Shown in pieces: positions 22,541 to 34,933 of a stretch of DNA of 64,000 nucleotides (position 1 is its first letter; the number at the start of each line of letters is the position of its first letter). Position numbers and translations under genes: made by a program. The stretch is taken from NCBI RefSeq assembly GCF_003144195.1, contig NW_020290011.1:62001-126000 (forward strand), read 5' to 3'. This DNA comes from Ceraceosorus guamensis (taxonomy: Eukaryota > Basidiomycota > Exobasidiomycetes > Ceraceosorales > Ceraceosoraceae). The notes under the pieces were generated by a model. The model made no database searches, had not been told where the DNA came from, and worked only from the letters and a program-made list of their open reading frames with translations.

Positions 22541-24608
22541 CTATCTCAACTCTATCTCGGCACCTATAGCTACATGATCGCTGGCGCAGACGCCTTTGCG
22601 CGGGATGCCGGGTGCTAGATCCTTCGTCCTGAGCATCGCGAGCAGCGCAGTGATGTGCGGGTATGCATCTTGCCTATCCGCCTCCTTCCTCTCTTCCGTG
22701 CTCTGTGAGCGTAGAGGATTAGGCAGGAGCCAGATGTAGTCTAGGGTCAGGCTAAAGATGCTGCTGTACAGCGTCCACATTGGCTCGTCGCGACCTGGAT
22801 GACCGGCGGGCAAGGAAGCGTGTTCATTCCGCTTTCCCTCGTACCACGTCTCGTCGTCGAAGCGTTCGCGACCTCTGCTGACAGACTGCAGCAAGGGGGA
22901 ATGAGCTGTCAGCTTCGGCGCGCCGAGTGCCTGATCTGCCTGACGTCGAACTCACGGAAAAGTAATTTTCAACCATCGCCTCTGATCCATCGAGCGACTT
23001 TAAGCGGTTGAATGCATGCCCATATGCGCTGCGAACTGTGCTCGATCCGGCAGCTTCGTGCCCAGGAGACGCAAACAGGCTAGCGAGCGCTTCGAGGGTA
23101 AGCAAGCCATCTTCCTGCCTGGCCGCTCTGCACCCCTTGAGCATAGTCGTAGAAGCGTCCTCCGGACCCGCAATATCCTCTTGCTCATCGTCGTTCTCGC
23201 CGCCATCCTCGCTGGCCTCGTCTCCTTCAGCCTCCTCTTGCCCACTTTCGGTATCCATCTCGCCGCTCCCAGTCCGAGCGCCGGCGTGCTCGACGTGCTC
23301 GATCCCTTGAGCTATCGCGTGCGCTTCTGCGTCTCGACGTTTTGCTTCATCAATGGAGCTGTGCACCACCGTACTCCTTTGGACTTCCTCTATTGCTTCA
23401 CGGGAAGGTGGCAGTCCGGACATTAAATGGTATGTGGCGCTATGCGGCTGGTCATTGAAATCTGCCATGCCAAGATGGACGCAGTCACGTCTCTTCAGTG
23501 ACGTGCTGCTGTTTCATCCAGCTTTCAAAGATGCTCACTCACCACCAGCAATCACAATGTCCCACTTTGCAATCTCTTTGTGTTCTCGTCGAAACGCGTA
23601 CGCTTCCTGCAGCAATATACCTGCCTGTCTGACACGTTCGTACGCATGTGAAGGATGCCAGAAGAGGTGCGTCGTGGCCACAATCAAGCCAGATGTGGGC
23701 TCGCCAGTTACTCTGGCGCCACTTGCATCTGTGGCCAAGCGCAGAGCCACGATCTGTGCGATGTTGCGAGTAGACCGTGAGCCAGAGGTACTCGTGGTTG
23801 GTGACGTATCGCTTGAAGCGCCGTGAAAGTATTTACAAGCTTCCACTTGGTCGTAATAGACAATCCTCTTGGCGATCGGAGCGCTTTCGAAGGTCGTCCT
23901 TGACTTGGTCTCCGCCGTTGAAGAAGGCTCCGGCTGCCCTTCACCAGCAGAATGGTCGGGTAGTCTAGACCGCCAAGCAATCAGCAGCCCATGTTGCTTC
24001 GACTCGTAGCCCTTCTCGTAAGACCAAGAGAAGCCGGCTCGGCTGAACGTCTCCGAGTGATGCTCCATTCTGTCCACCTCCTGAAAGCACGCGACATCCC
24101 ACGCATGACTGTCTGGATCGAGCTCCGCGTCTAGTATTGGCATCCGTTCTGGCCACTTCAAGCAGTCGCTGCCGGGAAACAGCTTCCTCCGCACAAGTCC
24201 TTGAGCGAGAATGTTCCAGGAGAGTATCCGAACAGAGCTCCTCTTGCCAAGCTCGCGCTGAGCGTCCGATACGACTGGCAGCCATTGTCTAGGTGCGAAT
24301 TTTTGCTTGCCCGACAAGATTGGATCAGCAGCTATCCTGGCTTTCTTCTCTGCCCTAGCTGCTCTGATAGCCTCGATTTCCTGTGGTGAAGGTTTGGCTT
24401 TGGGCGCTTTGCGGGAAGGTGCGCTGGATTTGCCTTGCTCTGGTCTCGCAATAGCGGCCTGGCTTGACTGCGGCCCTGTTTTTGCGTGGGCTTGGCCTTG
24501 TTGCCTTGCATCGCTGTTGTCTGGGCTGGTGGGCGATCCAGAGCCGAGCGCCGACACTGCTCCAGTAACCGCAGAGGCGATGCTGCCAATCTGCTCCGCG
24601 AACGTCAT
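22541..24608 (-). CDS. NGL2: NGL2-like endonuclease/exonuclease/phosphatase-fold RNase
   Basis: Exons 24608-23543, 23461-22956 and 22885-22541, giving 638 aa. The Mg-dependent nuclease motifs appear in order: ILSWNILAQGL (catalytic Asn), DVACFQEVD (catalytic Glu), DIVIAGDFNDQP (Asp-Asn) and GVCASDHVAIGAEI near the end (catalytic His). The C-terminal LAPGIPRKGVCASDH resembles yeast Ngl2/Ngl3, CCR4-related RNases; Ngl2 trims 5.8S rRNA 3' ends. The N-terminus is a low-complexity, Lys/Ala-rich tail. An acidic insertion (about residues 415-460, rich in Glu, Asp and Gly) separates the DFNDQP motif from the last part and is longer than usual. The gene converges on the C2H2 regulator with a 299 bp gap. 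Confidence 0.88.
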
Positions 24609-26619
24609 GCTGTCAATGAGATCTCAGCGCGTCAAGGTCTCTGCTCCAGGCAATGACTCGCTTCCGTCTCGGAGCGGAGTCCGATATTAGAGCGGGAGCA
24701 AGGGCAACCTGGCTCAGCGGACAAGAGAAATGCAAGAGCACAGCAGGCAATGACAGCCCCAGATGCGCCAATGTCTATGACTGATGTGATGATGGAGAGG
24801 TAAGCCAAGGTCAGATGCGCCATCCTTGAGTCACAGTCACGAATGATGCTGACCCCATGACTCAAGACTCAAGACTTTGACTCACAACTGTACGTACGCA
24901 TGACCCACGCGCACGTGACTTGCCAAGCGTACGAAGCATGCCGCGTTCTTCTGACGACACGCGCGCGATCCATCCATCCATCCACCTTGATGGCGATTCA
25001 AGATAATCCAAGGTTCTTGGGTAGCAGAGCTCGATGATGCCACGCGAGCTGCTCATCCGGCTCGTCAAACAGGTCTAGCAGCAGAGTCAAGAGTCTTGCA
25101 CTCGAACCTCAACATTCACGACTGTGATTCAATTTTTGCGGTGCTCCCTGACGATAGGAGTCGCAAGTGAAAGGACAAAGGAGACTAGCAACAGGGGTCC
25201 ACATGCTCGTCACACAACTTGACTCACACTTTTGATTTGTGCAGCCGCCTTGCAATGAAGCACGTACGAGTTGCAGACATGCTGCGGAGGCGTCACTCTT
25301 GACTCGAACGATACGATATCGCAAACGCAGCGCAAACGGTAGAGTCGAGATTTGGATGCTGCATGGATTTTGGAGTGAAGGTCTCTTGCAGCAGACAGCC
25401 GCGCATCGCTGTGGGTCGCGGTCGTACTCTTTTTTGGCTTTGCTTCACGAAAACGAGGTTTCATGATTGCAGCAGCAAGCCAGCTCATGCATGGCGACAA
25501 ACAATCGTGAATGGCAGATATAGAAAGAGAGGGTCAGACGCGCATTCCGCAGTCATTGAGGGAATACGCCAAGGTCTTGAGGAAGCAAATTAGCTGTGAC
25601 CAGATGAAGGACTCACGACTGCTGTGACTCACGACGACTCGTACAGCAGCTGCCACCATGTGAACAGGCGCGGCTGAGGCTGCGAGGCTTCGAAGAGCGC
25701 CATCAAGTCAATCAAGAGTCTACCACCAAGACTTGTCACCCGCAATGGACGCTTGATTGCAACTCAAACTCTCGATACGCTCATCACAGGATCAAGGAGC
25801 AAGAATGCGATACGCCCAGCACCAGCACGCATACTCTCAGCTAGCTCAAAGTGCTACGTCGTACAGCTTCGATCCATGTTTGAGGATGCGAAGACCTTTA
25901 GTAGTCTGGCACATATATATATATATATATATATACGGACACAACAAGGTGTGAGTCTGAACTACGAATGCTAGCACCGTGTCTCAGAAGCGGGCGGTTG
26001 CTTGTGATTGATTGACTCGCCGCGGTTGCAGCAAAACAGTCAAAGTGCGCGGGGACGACATCAGCATCTTATATATATTCATTCAGAGTTAAAACACACA
26101 CAAAGTCGGCAGCAGCGCAGAAACAGATGGCGAATGTGAGGTGCGCTACATCGCAAACATAAGCTGTATACGTGCAGGCCCATTGGAATACGTGTCGTTG
26201 CGCAACATCAGTCTGTGAGTAGAGTCACGGTTGGGAGAAAATGTTGAATCACCAACTTGAATCAGAATGCAGAATTGCGAGTTGTCGAGTGATTTCAGGG
26301 GCGAGACACAGCGTCAATCTGCTCGCGCTCGATCCATTTGTCGATTCATCGCTGACACGTTTGTTGCCGTCCAGAAGCGAACAGTCGTGTGTCGATGCTG
26401 AGAGTCACGGTGATGGGTGAAGGATCGAGACTCAGCTAGATTATACAAGCATCGACTGATGATCACAAAGTCTCGTCGCGCCCTACTGAGGAGACTGCAA
26501 GGACCGAGTAGCGAGTCTATCGATCTCGCTGCTTTCTTCCACCTTGCTTATCCTGACGTCTCGAAGCTCATACGAGGCGCCAACTTCGTCACAGCCCTGC
26601 TCTCCACACCGTCTGCGAC
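24609..26619. other. Divergent intergenic region, NGL2 / unrecognised gene
   Basis: About 2 kb. It contains GCACGTGA at 24911, a TA microsatellite at 25914-25935, and many GACTCACGACT, AAGACTCAAGACT and ATTCACGACTGTGATT words (24830-25760). I see no gene. Confidence 0.5.
25914..25935. repeat. TA dinucleotide microsatellite
   Basis: About 11 TA units between GGCACA and CGGACAC, in the spacer upstream of the gene starting at 26620. Confidence 0.85.
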
Positions 26620-28828
26620 ATGCTGTCCCGTCCCAAGACGGCTTCCGCACGCTTTGGCGGCAGCGTCGACGACCTCGACGAGGGATCAACATCCGACGCA
26701 TCCTCCTACTACACGGATGCATCTGATCAGCGTCCACCTGCTGGAGGCAAATGTGAGTTGATGCAACTTCATGATCTGATGCGATTGCCCGTTCGCTTGC
26801 TCTGACAGTCGAGCATGCAACTCCCTGGGCCTGGGACTTTACAGGGGCCTTGGTAGAAATCCTCCCCATTCGCAATCGCAACCGCAGTCCAGTGACGCCA
26901 ACGGCGAACACCGCATCCTCAGCAAAGGTCTCCAGTCAACATGATGATCTCTCCTCTCGTGAGTTCCCGTCGTAGACAGCAGAACTGCCGCAGCCCTGTG
27001 CACCCCGCTAGAAGAATCAAGGACAGCAGTCGCTAAGGTGCATCCATTTCCACGAGCAATGAACAGCATCCTCATCTCCACGCGTCAACATTGGCGATGC
27101 TACGTGCGTGCGCTTCGACTTGCGACTCTCAGAGCTTGCCAAGTCAAGCGGCCTGGACTCTCTGACCATCGAGGTGTATGTGAGTGAGCAGCAGTGTAGC
27201 AACTATCGTGCACATAGGCGCACTCAGCACCAGGTCGTCTTTCTTCCTGACAGCACGAGAATTCCAAACGAGTGACGGTGATTTGGACCTTGGATGACTA
27301 TGAAGCACCTGGCATCGAGTGAGCAAATCGCAGATGTCGTATTTGTGGTCGTGGCGACGCTTTTGCTGACACGGCTCAAATCTTGCAGCTTCCTGACCCC
27401 AACTCTCAGTGAGTCTGCAACGATGTGAATAAATGTCGAGCTTTAGAGGATTTTCGATTCGATCGAGCCCCTCCTTTGATCCTCGCTCCTACGCAGGCAT
27501 TCCCTCGGACACCAGTCATTGCGATGTAGAAGCGCGCATCACAACAGAGGGAACGGTTGCAGGTTCATTCGATCCATTGACCTTTTCCTTTCACGTAGGT
27601 CCGCAAGGGGCCAGCGAGAGGACTATCTATGCAGGCGCTGACCTGTACGCTACTTTGTTGCATCTTGCCAGCTGGTCCGCACGCGGGCCCCTTTGAGGCG
27701 CAATTGGCTCCAGTGAGTATTCTTGCTTCAAGAGGTTGTGAGGCAGGTAGTCGCTCTTTCGATCGGACTCAGCTTATACGTGCCGCTATCGTGCTTGCAC
27801 AGAGAAGAACTGAAAGCCATTGACAAGAAGAATAAAGACATGGCTGCAGGGACCATCGCTCGACTTCCCGCCAGCAATGCAGAAGCGTTGCCCGAGTCTG
27901 GCAATTTAGTCCTCTCAGGCCTCCCTTCCCTCATTCAACCGACGCTTGACGCTTCTTCTAATGCTGCAACTGCTGCGTCCAATTCAGATGCGGCTACCAT
28001 GGCCCCTCAAGAGACCAGCGGCTCCCAGATGTCTGGCAGCGCTATCGGTGCCATCGATACTCAGGCAAGCTCTACAAATGGCGCGCCCAAAGACAAAGTG
28101 CTCTCTCCTAGTGCCAGCCCGACCAACACGGTGCCGAGTCCAGGCAGCGCCTCTTCCAAGTGGGCCGTCTTGAGTCTACCATCGAGCCCGACTGTACAAC
28201 AAAAGACCGTCACCCCATCCGTCGTTTCTTCCATCTCGGCAGGTCTCGCCATTCGCGGTGCAGGCAAGCAAGTTGCGAGCGATTGGGACGTCGTGCTGGA
28301 TGATAGATGCGAGGATGGCATCCGAATGAAGATTCCAGACGTAGTCAGCAGCGACGATATGGAGGAGGAGGAGGATCTAAAGAAGATGAAAAAGGACGAG
28401 GGGTGGATGTGGGATCAAAATGGTACTGCATCTTCACAGGCTGCCCCGAAACCTCATCTAGAGACCCAAAGGGCTGTGAAAGAGCGAGCTGCACCAGCGC
28501 CTGAGCAGATCCATCCTCCCAAACGCGCGCCACAGCTTCCCGCGCTCAACAAGGTGAAGGAATCTGCGGTGGAGAGAAAGAATGGCGACACTGCGCAGAA
28601 GATGCAAGCTTCGCCAATGGCAGCAGCTACGAGCTCCGCTTCATCAATCAAGGCAGCGGCCGGTGGGGCAAAGGCGGCGGTCGCAAACGTCGAAGGGTGA
28701 GAATCGCAAAATCTCATGACTCATCCGCAACTCGCCTGACCACCAGCATCTTGCCCTCATTCAGCCCCGCATCCTTGGACGATGACGAGTCTTTGCAATC
28801 ACAGATTGACAAGCTACTGGCGAAGTAG
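26620..28828 (+). CDS. Unrecognised protein with beta-rich N-part and disordered C-part
   Basis: Exons supported by frame closure: 26620-26752, 26809-26958, 27067-27179, 27254-27318, 27389-27408 (only 20 nt), 27497 to about 27644 or 27675, about 27743-28696, and 28747-28828. The junction near 27650-27740 is ambiguous: both donors rejoin at acceptor 27742 in the same frame. The first 200 residues look folded, with conserved-looking segments EHATPWAWDFTGALVEILPI, then IGDATCVRFDLRLSELAKSS, then RVTVIWTLDDYEAPGIDFLT. A helical piece LSIGLSLYVPLSCLHREELK follows. The rest is Ser/Ala/Pro-rich with a KMKKDEGWMWD patch and a terminal LQSQIDKLLAK helix. I do not recognise the family. It converges on the amidase with only 134 bp between stops. 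Confidence 0.7.
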
Positions 28829-28962
28829 GGTGCCGACAGACTCTCTCTTTGCGCGCGATGGTCGATGTCACAGCTCAGACCGATGCCTCACGCAGATTGA
28901 TTCACATTGCGTTGCTCTGCAGAATTGCAGACCTTTCCAATCACTTGTCCTCCCCCTCTCTC

Positions 28963-31362
28963 TCAAATGTTCTTCTTTTGCGCCCAACGAGTATAGGCTC
29001 CAGGACCAAAGCCCCGCTCATGCATCGGAGGCAGAGCGCTGTCCACCAATCGCATGAGACCCAACGCCTTCTCGTCTTCGCGCGGGCGCGTGATGACTTT
29101 GTTTTGCGAAAATGATGATGATGATTCAGCAAGCGCAACGCGTGCAATCCGTCCGATACACTGCGACTCACCTTGTACGGCTACAGGAAGTCCGTGGCTC
29201 TGCTCTGCGTTGTACAAAGCCTTCTTCCCGGAGTAAATTCTCCAAGATAACACGCCGCTCGTGGATTTGAACGCTGCTCTCGCGATGTCCGAGTGCGCTT
29301 TAGGACCCCAAAGGGGGCTGGGATCTTTGTACGTCGCGCGGTCTACCTTCGCATCGACCCTTGTTACGGGTACGATAGCTACCGAGGTATCGAGGACCTG
29401 TCAAGGCAATGTTCGTCGTGATCCGAGTGAGATGTGACCCCTAGGAAGCCCAAGAATTGGCCTTAGTACTCACGTTGTAGAGGAATGTGGAGCTGGCGCA
29501 GATGCTGATCTCGTCCGTGCCGTGCAGCACTGGTGCGGGCAGAGGGAACACAGGTCTGGAGAAGGGCAGCGATGAATAGAAGCCCCGGCTTGCGCAGTTG
29601 CTCCTGTTGCACTCACGCAATGATACCATCAAGCGTGTAGCCCTCCCAGACGCGCTCCTCCCAAGCCTCGATAAAGTCATCCTTTTCACCCTCCTGTATC
29701 CGATCGCGCGAGTTTTGGCGCTTGTGATCAGCAAACGAGTCCCAGTCTTGGCGCTCCTACCCAAACGCACCGTACTTGTGTACTGCCCAGCTGTCTTGCG
29801 GCCAGCGGTTCCACCTGCAGCAGCGAATGAGGGGTCTTTCAAGAAAAAGCGGACGCTGACGAAGTCAAAAGCAATGGGATTAGAGCTAGCGCTTCCAAGG
29901 GTTGGATTTGGGGCTTGCTCACAAGGACAGCAGCAGCACCTTCAAAAAGGTTGGAACTGGACGGATAGATGGATGTAGCGCTCAGTCTTGGCTACGGTTT
30001 GTGGTGGAGCGATGGCAAACCCACCTCTAGCCACGAGGAACATGACGAACAAAGCGCTGTCCGTTCTGTCCGTTCCGATATGCTTCCTGAAGTTGGCGAA
30101 TGCATCACTGGAAACCAAGCCATTGAAAATCCTGATGCTTTTTACGATTTGCAAATCTGTGTGTGGAATCTCCACGAGCTCCACATCGTTGCCATGGGCT
30201 GTTTGAAGAGCCGAGACGGCTTCCAAGACCCCTCGGATACACGCGGGAGACGTTCGGTTGAAGCCCTGTGGATCGTAGCATGCTCGATATCAGCATTCAC
30301 AAAGGAGGGGGGTACGCAATGACCGAAGCAACGCACGTCGCATACGTAGTATCCGATCCTCAACTTTCCCTTCCCGCCGTTCCTTGCCTTGGCTGCTCCG
30401 AGCGGGTCATCCAGCCACTTCGCGTGCAGAGGCAGATGGGGCATCGCTTCCGCACCAAACCTCTTCTGGTGCTGCCTGATGCTCAAGTCTCCTATCGTTG
30501 ACAGATCAGATGGATGTAGCGCTTCCATGTACGCTCTGTGTAGCACTTCAAGGTCCTTGGCGCTTCTTGCCATTGGTCCGGCGACTACATGGATGGCGTG
30601 GAAGCCAGGATTGATAGCAGGACCTCCGTGCAACGGGTATCGTCCCCCAGACGCCTTGAGCGCATATATGCCACAGAAACCGGTTGGCACGCGCAGTGAG
30701 CCTCCTATATCGCTTCCCAGTCCTGCCGCACTCCCATCGGCACCGAGCAGCGCCGCTTCTCCTCCAGAAGAGCCGCCACAAATGTTGTGTGGGTTCCAAG
30801 GATTGGAAGTTTGTCCAAACAAAGGATTACGAGAGTCGATAGCGATCATGGTCTGCGGCACGTTGGTCTTGACGAAAGGAATTGCTCCAAGATGTTCTCC
30901 CAAGCGTACAATGCCCGCGGTGTGATCGGTAGGTCCGCTTTTGATCCAGGAGCTGAAGCCGACCGTCAAGTGTGTGCCTCGGAGAGCATACTGCTCCTTC
31001 ACCGACAGAGGTACACCATGAAGGGGCCCTACAAGCTTCCCAGTCTTCTGGAACTCTGCATCCAGCCATGCTGCTCTCTTCAGTGCTTGCTCGTAGTAGA
31101 TCTCGGTAAGAGGTCTGCACCTCTCTTGAGCCCTGATGGAGCTTCGAATGTAAGCCTCCAATACGCGAGTAGAGGTCCATTTCTTGTCAAGAATACCAGA
31201 AGTGATTGTTTCTATGTCTGAGGACAGGATCTCGGCTTCGAGAGCTGCCTCGGACGGTGAGGGATGCAGACCGAGCTTGTCCTGCGCCGACGCTATCAAA
31301 GCATCTCTAGCTTGAATGTGCGATGCGATCAGCAGGCTGTTAGAGCTCGTGAATGGCCACAT
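28963..31362 (-). CDS. FAAH-type amidase (amidase signature family), 647 aa
   Basis: Eight exons close in frame: 31362-30337, 30265-29996, 29939-29923 (17 nt), 29855-29771, 29720-29617, 29555-29474, 29397-29172, 29096-28963. It carries the full amidase-signature triad: Lys122 in PLSVKEQ, Ser198 in CGGSSGGEAALLG and Ser222 in LGSDIGGSLRVP. Related enzymes hydrolyse fatty acid amides, acetamide or similar small amides. The hydrophobic N-terminus before residue 20 is weak, so soluble or peripheral location is likely. The C-terminal blocks GIIAPVFPLPAPVLHGTDE and GLPVAVQ (before the last exon) match the family. The 50-nt intron 29721-29770 is the shortest I placed. An upstream in-frame ATG at 31470 exists, but the family-like start is at 31362. 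Confidence 0.88.
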
Positions 31363-31956
31363 CTTGCGTTTCGAAGGCGACGCGAGAGATCGTGTAGTGC
31401 AATGCACAGATAGGTATAAGCTTCCCAAAGGTCCAAAGACGAAAACGGAAAGATGGGGCCACTTCGGCAAGTAGTCGGGTTACGTGAGTCAAGTCAACAA
31501 TCGTGAGCGTGACTCCTGAAGCGACACCCGCGCGGCGAATTCTCCGGCTACTTGAGCGTGAACCTGCCCGTGCGGGGAAGGGGTCCAGCAGCGTGCAGAA
31601 AGGGCGGCCCTCTGGTGATGGTGGGACGAAGTATGCACAGTCCCACCACAGTTGTGAGTGTGAAAGCGTGGAGCCGAAGTCATCAAGAGTCGTGAGTTCA
31701 ATCACTGTGAATCTTGAATCAAGCATGCACTAGCCAGCATTGAGGATAATCCAGTGCGCCTTGCAATCGTAACATTGTTTCGGACTGCCTTGTGACTTTT
31801 GCGGGGCATGTATGGCTATTGGTACACTCAACTGGTACACTCGGGATTGCAAAAGACAAATGGGGAAAATGCGAAGAACAGGTAGCAGGGATGAAGAGTG
31901 TCGGTAGAGTACAACAGCGATGCTGTCCCGAGGGTTGCCAGCAGGTGGGTCTTTGC
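31363..31956. other. Spacer between amidase start and Zn2Cys6 gene end
   Basis: 594 bp. It serves as the amidase promoter and the 3' region of the Zn2Cys6 gene. Words such as AGTCGTGAGTTCAATCACTGTGAATC (two TCAC/GTGA cores) occur near 31690. I see no gene. Confidence 0.5.
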
Positions 31957-34933
31957 CTACGCAGGACCGGGTCTACATTGACTCAGGACGTGTCTCAGAG
32001 CGCCTTGCAAGCTTTCCGCGGTAGCGAGCGCAGGGTGCACAGCGCCGATTCCGTTGCTTGCATTGCCATGCGCGTTCGGATCGGTCGAAGGCACGTACGC
32101 AGAGATCTCAAAGATGTAGGTTTTGGTGAACGTCTCTACGAGATCGAGGATGCGCTGGGATTCTCCGGCTAGAAGGACGCGCCATTTCCTTTGCACGAGC
32201 AAGAGCAAGAAGCCGGCAGCATGCGAAAGCAGCTTTTCAAAAGCGTAAAGGGCGCAACAAACGTTAGCGTAACGAGTCTCGGAGATCTGTCTAGGAACGA
32301 GTCAGCTACACTCACAAAATGATAGAAGGTTGGGAGGTACACGAGACGATCGGCAAAGCCATTCCTTGCAGATGCCAGGAGTAGTGCAGAGACGGCAGAC
32401 TCTTTTGCAGAACTGACAGCTCTAGATTGAGCCAATTGAAAGCCTCCATCCTGCGCTGCCAGCTGCGCTACGTGAGGGTGCATGACCCCTTCCGGTTCGT
32501 TGGCTAGTGAGCCGACATGCGCCCTGGCCAGATGATAAGTCAGCGAAACATCCATCGCTGATGCTGTAGCTGCGCTAAGGTCTTCATGAGCTCCAGCCTC
32601 CAGCCTCCAGCGTTCGATCTCTTCCAACCAAGTGGTCCAGGTTCTGGCGATGCGTGACACTTCGCCCGGCGATGTCCGCCCTGCGCCTTCTCGTTGCGCT
32701 TGTTGCGCACCCAACAGGATGGAAAGGATGCCCGCATGCGCGAGAAGTTGCCGATCTTAGGATGGTGTATCTTCCATGATCAGTGTCGCTCGTCCCTCGC
32801 GGCGCGCCACGTGCCGCCACACTTACCTGGCATTGGGCATGTCTTATCCGAGACCGAAGCTGACACCGTGCTGGCAGCATCAACTCCGTTGGAAGAGCTT
32901 GCCTTTGGCCCCTTGTCTGCTTGCTCGTAGAGCGCGCCTCTCAGCGCCTCGATGTATGGACCAGGGAGCTGAGCTGGGGCTAGACTGGGCACATCTGCGA
33001 TAAAGCACTGCTGTCCCTCTGCGACATAGGCCGCGAGCCAAACTCGAAGCTTGTCGACCAGGTCGATTTGCCGAAATGGCGGTAGAATGGTCAGGCATTC
33101 TCCTAGCGTGACATTTCGCTCAATTTCGAAATTCTTGAAGTATCCGAGCGCCCACCATCTCGTCACAAAAGCTATTCGAAGCGCGAGCGCTGATGGTAGA
33201 TATGCCGCTGCGATGCATGCGCCAGTGATTTCTTCGACGCCGATACCGAGCTCGGGGTCTAGAGGCATGTCGCCAGACACTTGTTGATTGGGGTTGATCG
33301 TCTCGAGGCAGTCATTCTTTAGCTCTGCAAACCAGATTCGCAGAAGTTTGGTGTAAGAAGGGGCATTCGTTCGTCTTGGCCACGCGTCAAGACTTACTGG
33401 GATAGTACTCGTCCCGGTACAAGGGATTGTGGAGGCTAGAGCACATGAGGATAACGCTGATGATGAGAGGCGTCATGTTGCCGTCTGCCGGGTAGGTCGG
33501 AAAGCCGAAACAATGTGGTTGTAGCTTGTCCGCAAATCTGCCGAGCGGATAGGCGTGAGCGCCAAGTGTGGAGCAGAGTCGCGCAGCACAACTACTTACA
33601 GCAAATACAGCGCTCTTGCGCGATCCATGGGTACAACGCCCACTAATAAGAGACTAAAGCATCAGCAGTTTCCAAGTTCTATTTGGCAGTGATGAGACCC
33701 ACAACTCACTGCTGATAGCATTCAGCCGAGGGTCATCCCTCCCAATATTGTGCGTTGCCTTGGCATAATCCGAAGTGCAACCATGCATCCATTTGACACC
33801 TTGCTGAGGAGAATTGACAAAGATCGGGGCAGCGGTTGCGCCAACATGCAGCAGCGCTGGCGAAGGCGCGCATTGCCCGGGACCAATTGTAGGTGGTATG
33901 AACCGACGAAAGCCCATGGACAACCCTGCCCCTCCTGACATGCCGGCTGCTGCTGAAGAGATGAGCGGCATAGGGCTACGCGCCGTTCCCCCTGGCGTCA
34001 GCGCTGGAAGCATGTAAGGTCCGATGCCAGCTTCCGACCCTGGCGCTTGCACCATCGGCACACCGACTGGCACACCCGTCGTCTGTGCTGCAGGGGGAAG
34101 AAAGGGTAGGCGCGATGGACCAGCCGCAGGGCCTGATGCATCTGACATCGAGGATCCACCAGGCGTGGTCATAAATGCACCCGGACCACCAGCATTAGGA
34201 GAGGAGCCAGTCGTCGAATATGACGGTGATGCATGCGTAGCTCCGTAGCGCTGTAGGTGGCCCAGGCGAGATGGGCCCATGAACACATCATCAGCGACCA
34301 TCAAGCTATACGCGCGAGAAAGAAACCGCTGACTTACCGCACCAGGACCCGTAGGGGGTCCCATGACCGCCCCTGGCCCATGGTTGCCCGAGCTGAAAGT
34401 TCTTGAGCGCAGCGTACCTGAATGACCAGGTGACGGAAAGGGTGGCAAACCGGAATGGCCCGAGTGTCCATTCATTTGTCCGCCGGCAGACGGAGCTGCA
34501 ATGGAGGCTGACGCTGGCCCTCTCGATAATAGAGTGTCCACCGCATTCGCTAATCTCGAAAGCGTATCGTCTGTCCTCTCTCGCCAAGTCTCGTCATCGG
34601 CTCGAAGGCGGAATTTGCATTCCTGATTCGTATCGGCGCATCGACGACAGGGAGGGGACCCGGTGTGTATGCATTTGACCTTAAATGTAAGAGCAGGGAT
34701 TGGTAGATGAGGGAGGAGATGCTGCGGTGAGCTTGACGAGCCTCTGCGTGCGCCAGTAGCGCGTTGGCAGGCACAATGTGACCTTTCAGATGAGAGGAGA
34801 TACTCACCTTGGACCTTCTGCACGCAACGCAGGCTCTCTGTAGCTTGATTTCTCCCTGAGCAGGTCCCCCCAAGGCGCTGGAACCAGGCGGAGACTGATC
34901 GTCGACTTCTAATTTGGTGCGAATAGGCGGCAT
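31957..34933 (-). CDS. Zn2Cys6 fungal transcription factor, about 819-848 aa
   Basis: Exons on the minus strand: 34933-34808, 34679-33710 (with an internal optional intron 34251-34337), 33642-33600, 33537-33398, 33324-32827, 32755-32316, 32286-31957. The binuclear cluster ACVACRRSK then VKCIHTG, PPCRRCADTNQECKF has spacing C-x2-C-x6-C-x7-C-x2-C-x6-C and is split by intron 1 after RRSK, a common position. A long Gly/Pro/Ser-rich linker follows. The C-terminal half has helical segments (PTYPADGNMTPLIISVILMC, ALRIAFVTRWWALGYFKNFE) like the middle domain of these regulators. A start at 35023 would add 30 residues; the start at 34933 is favoured by its position. The internal intron is 87 nt and stop-free, so spliced and unspliced forms both stay in frame. 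Confidence 0.85.
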
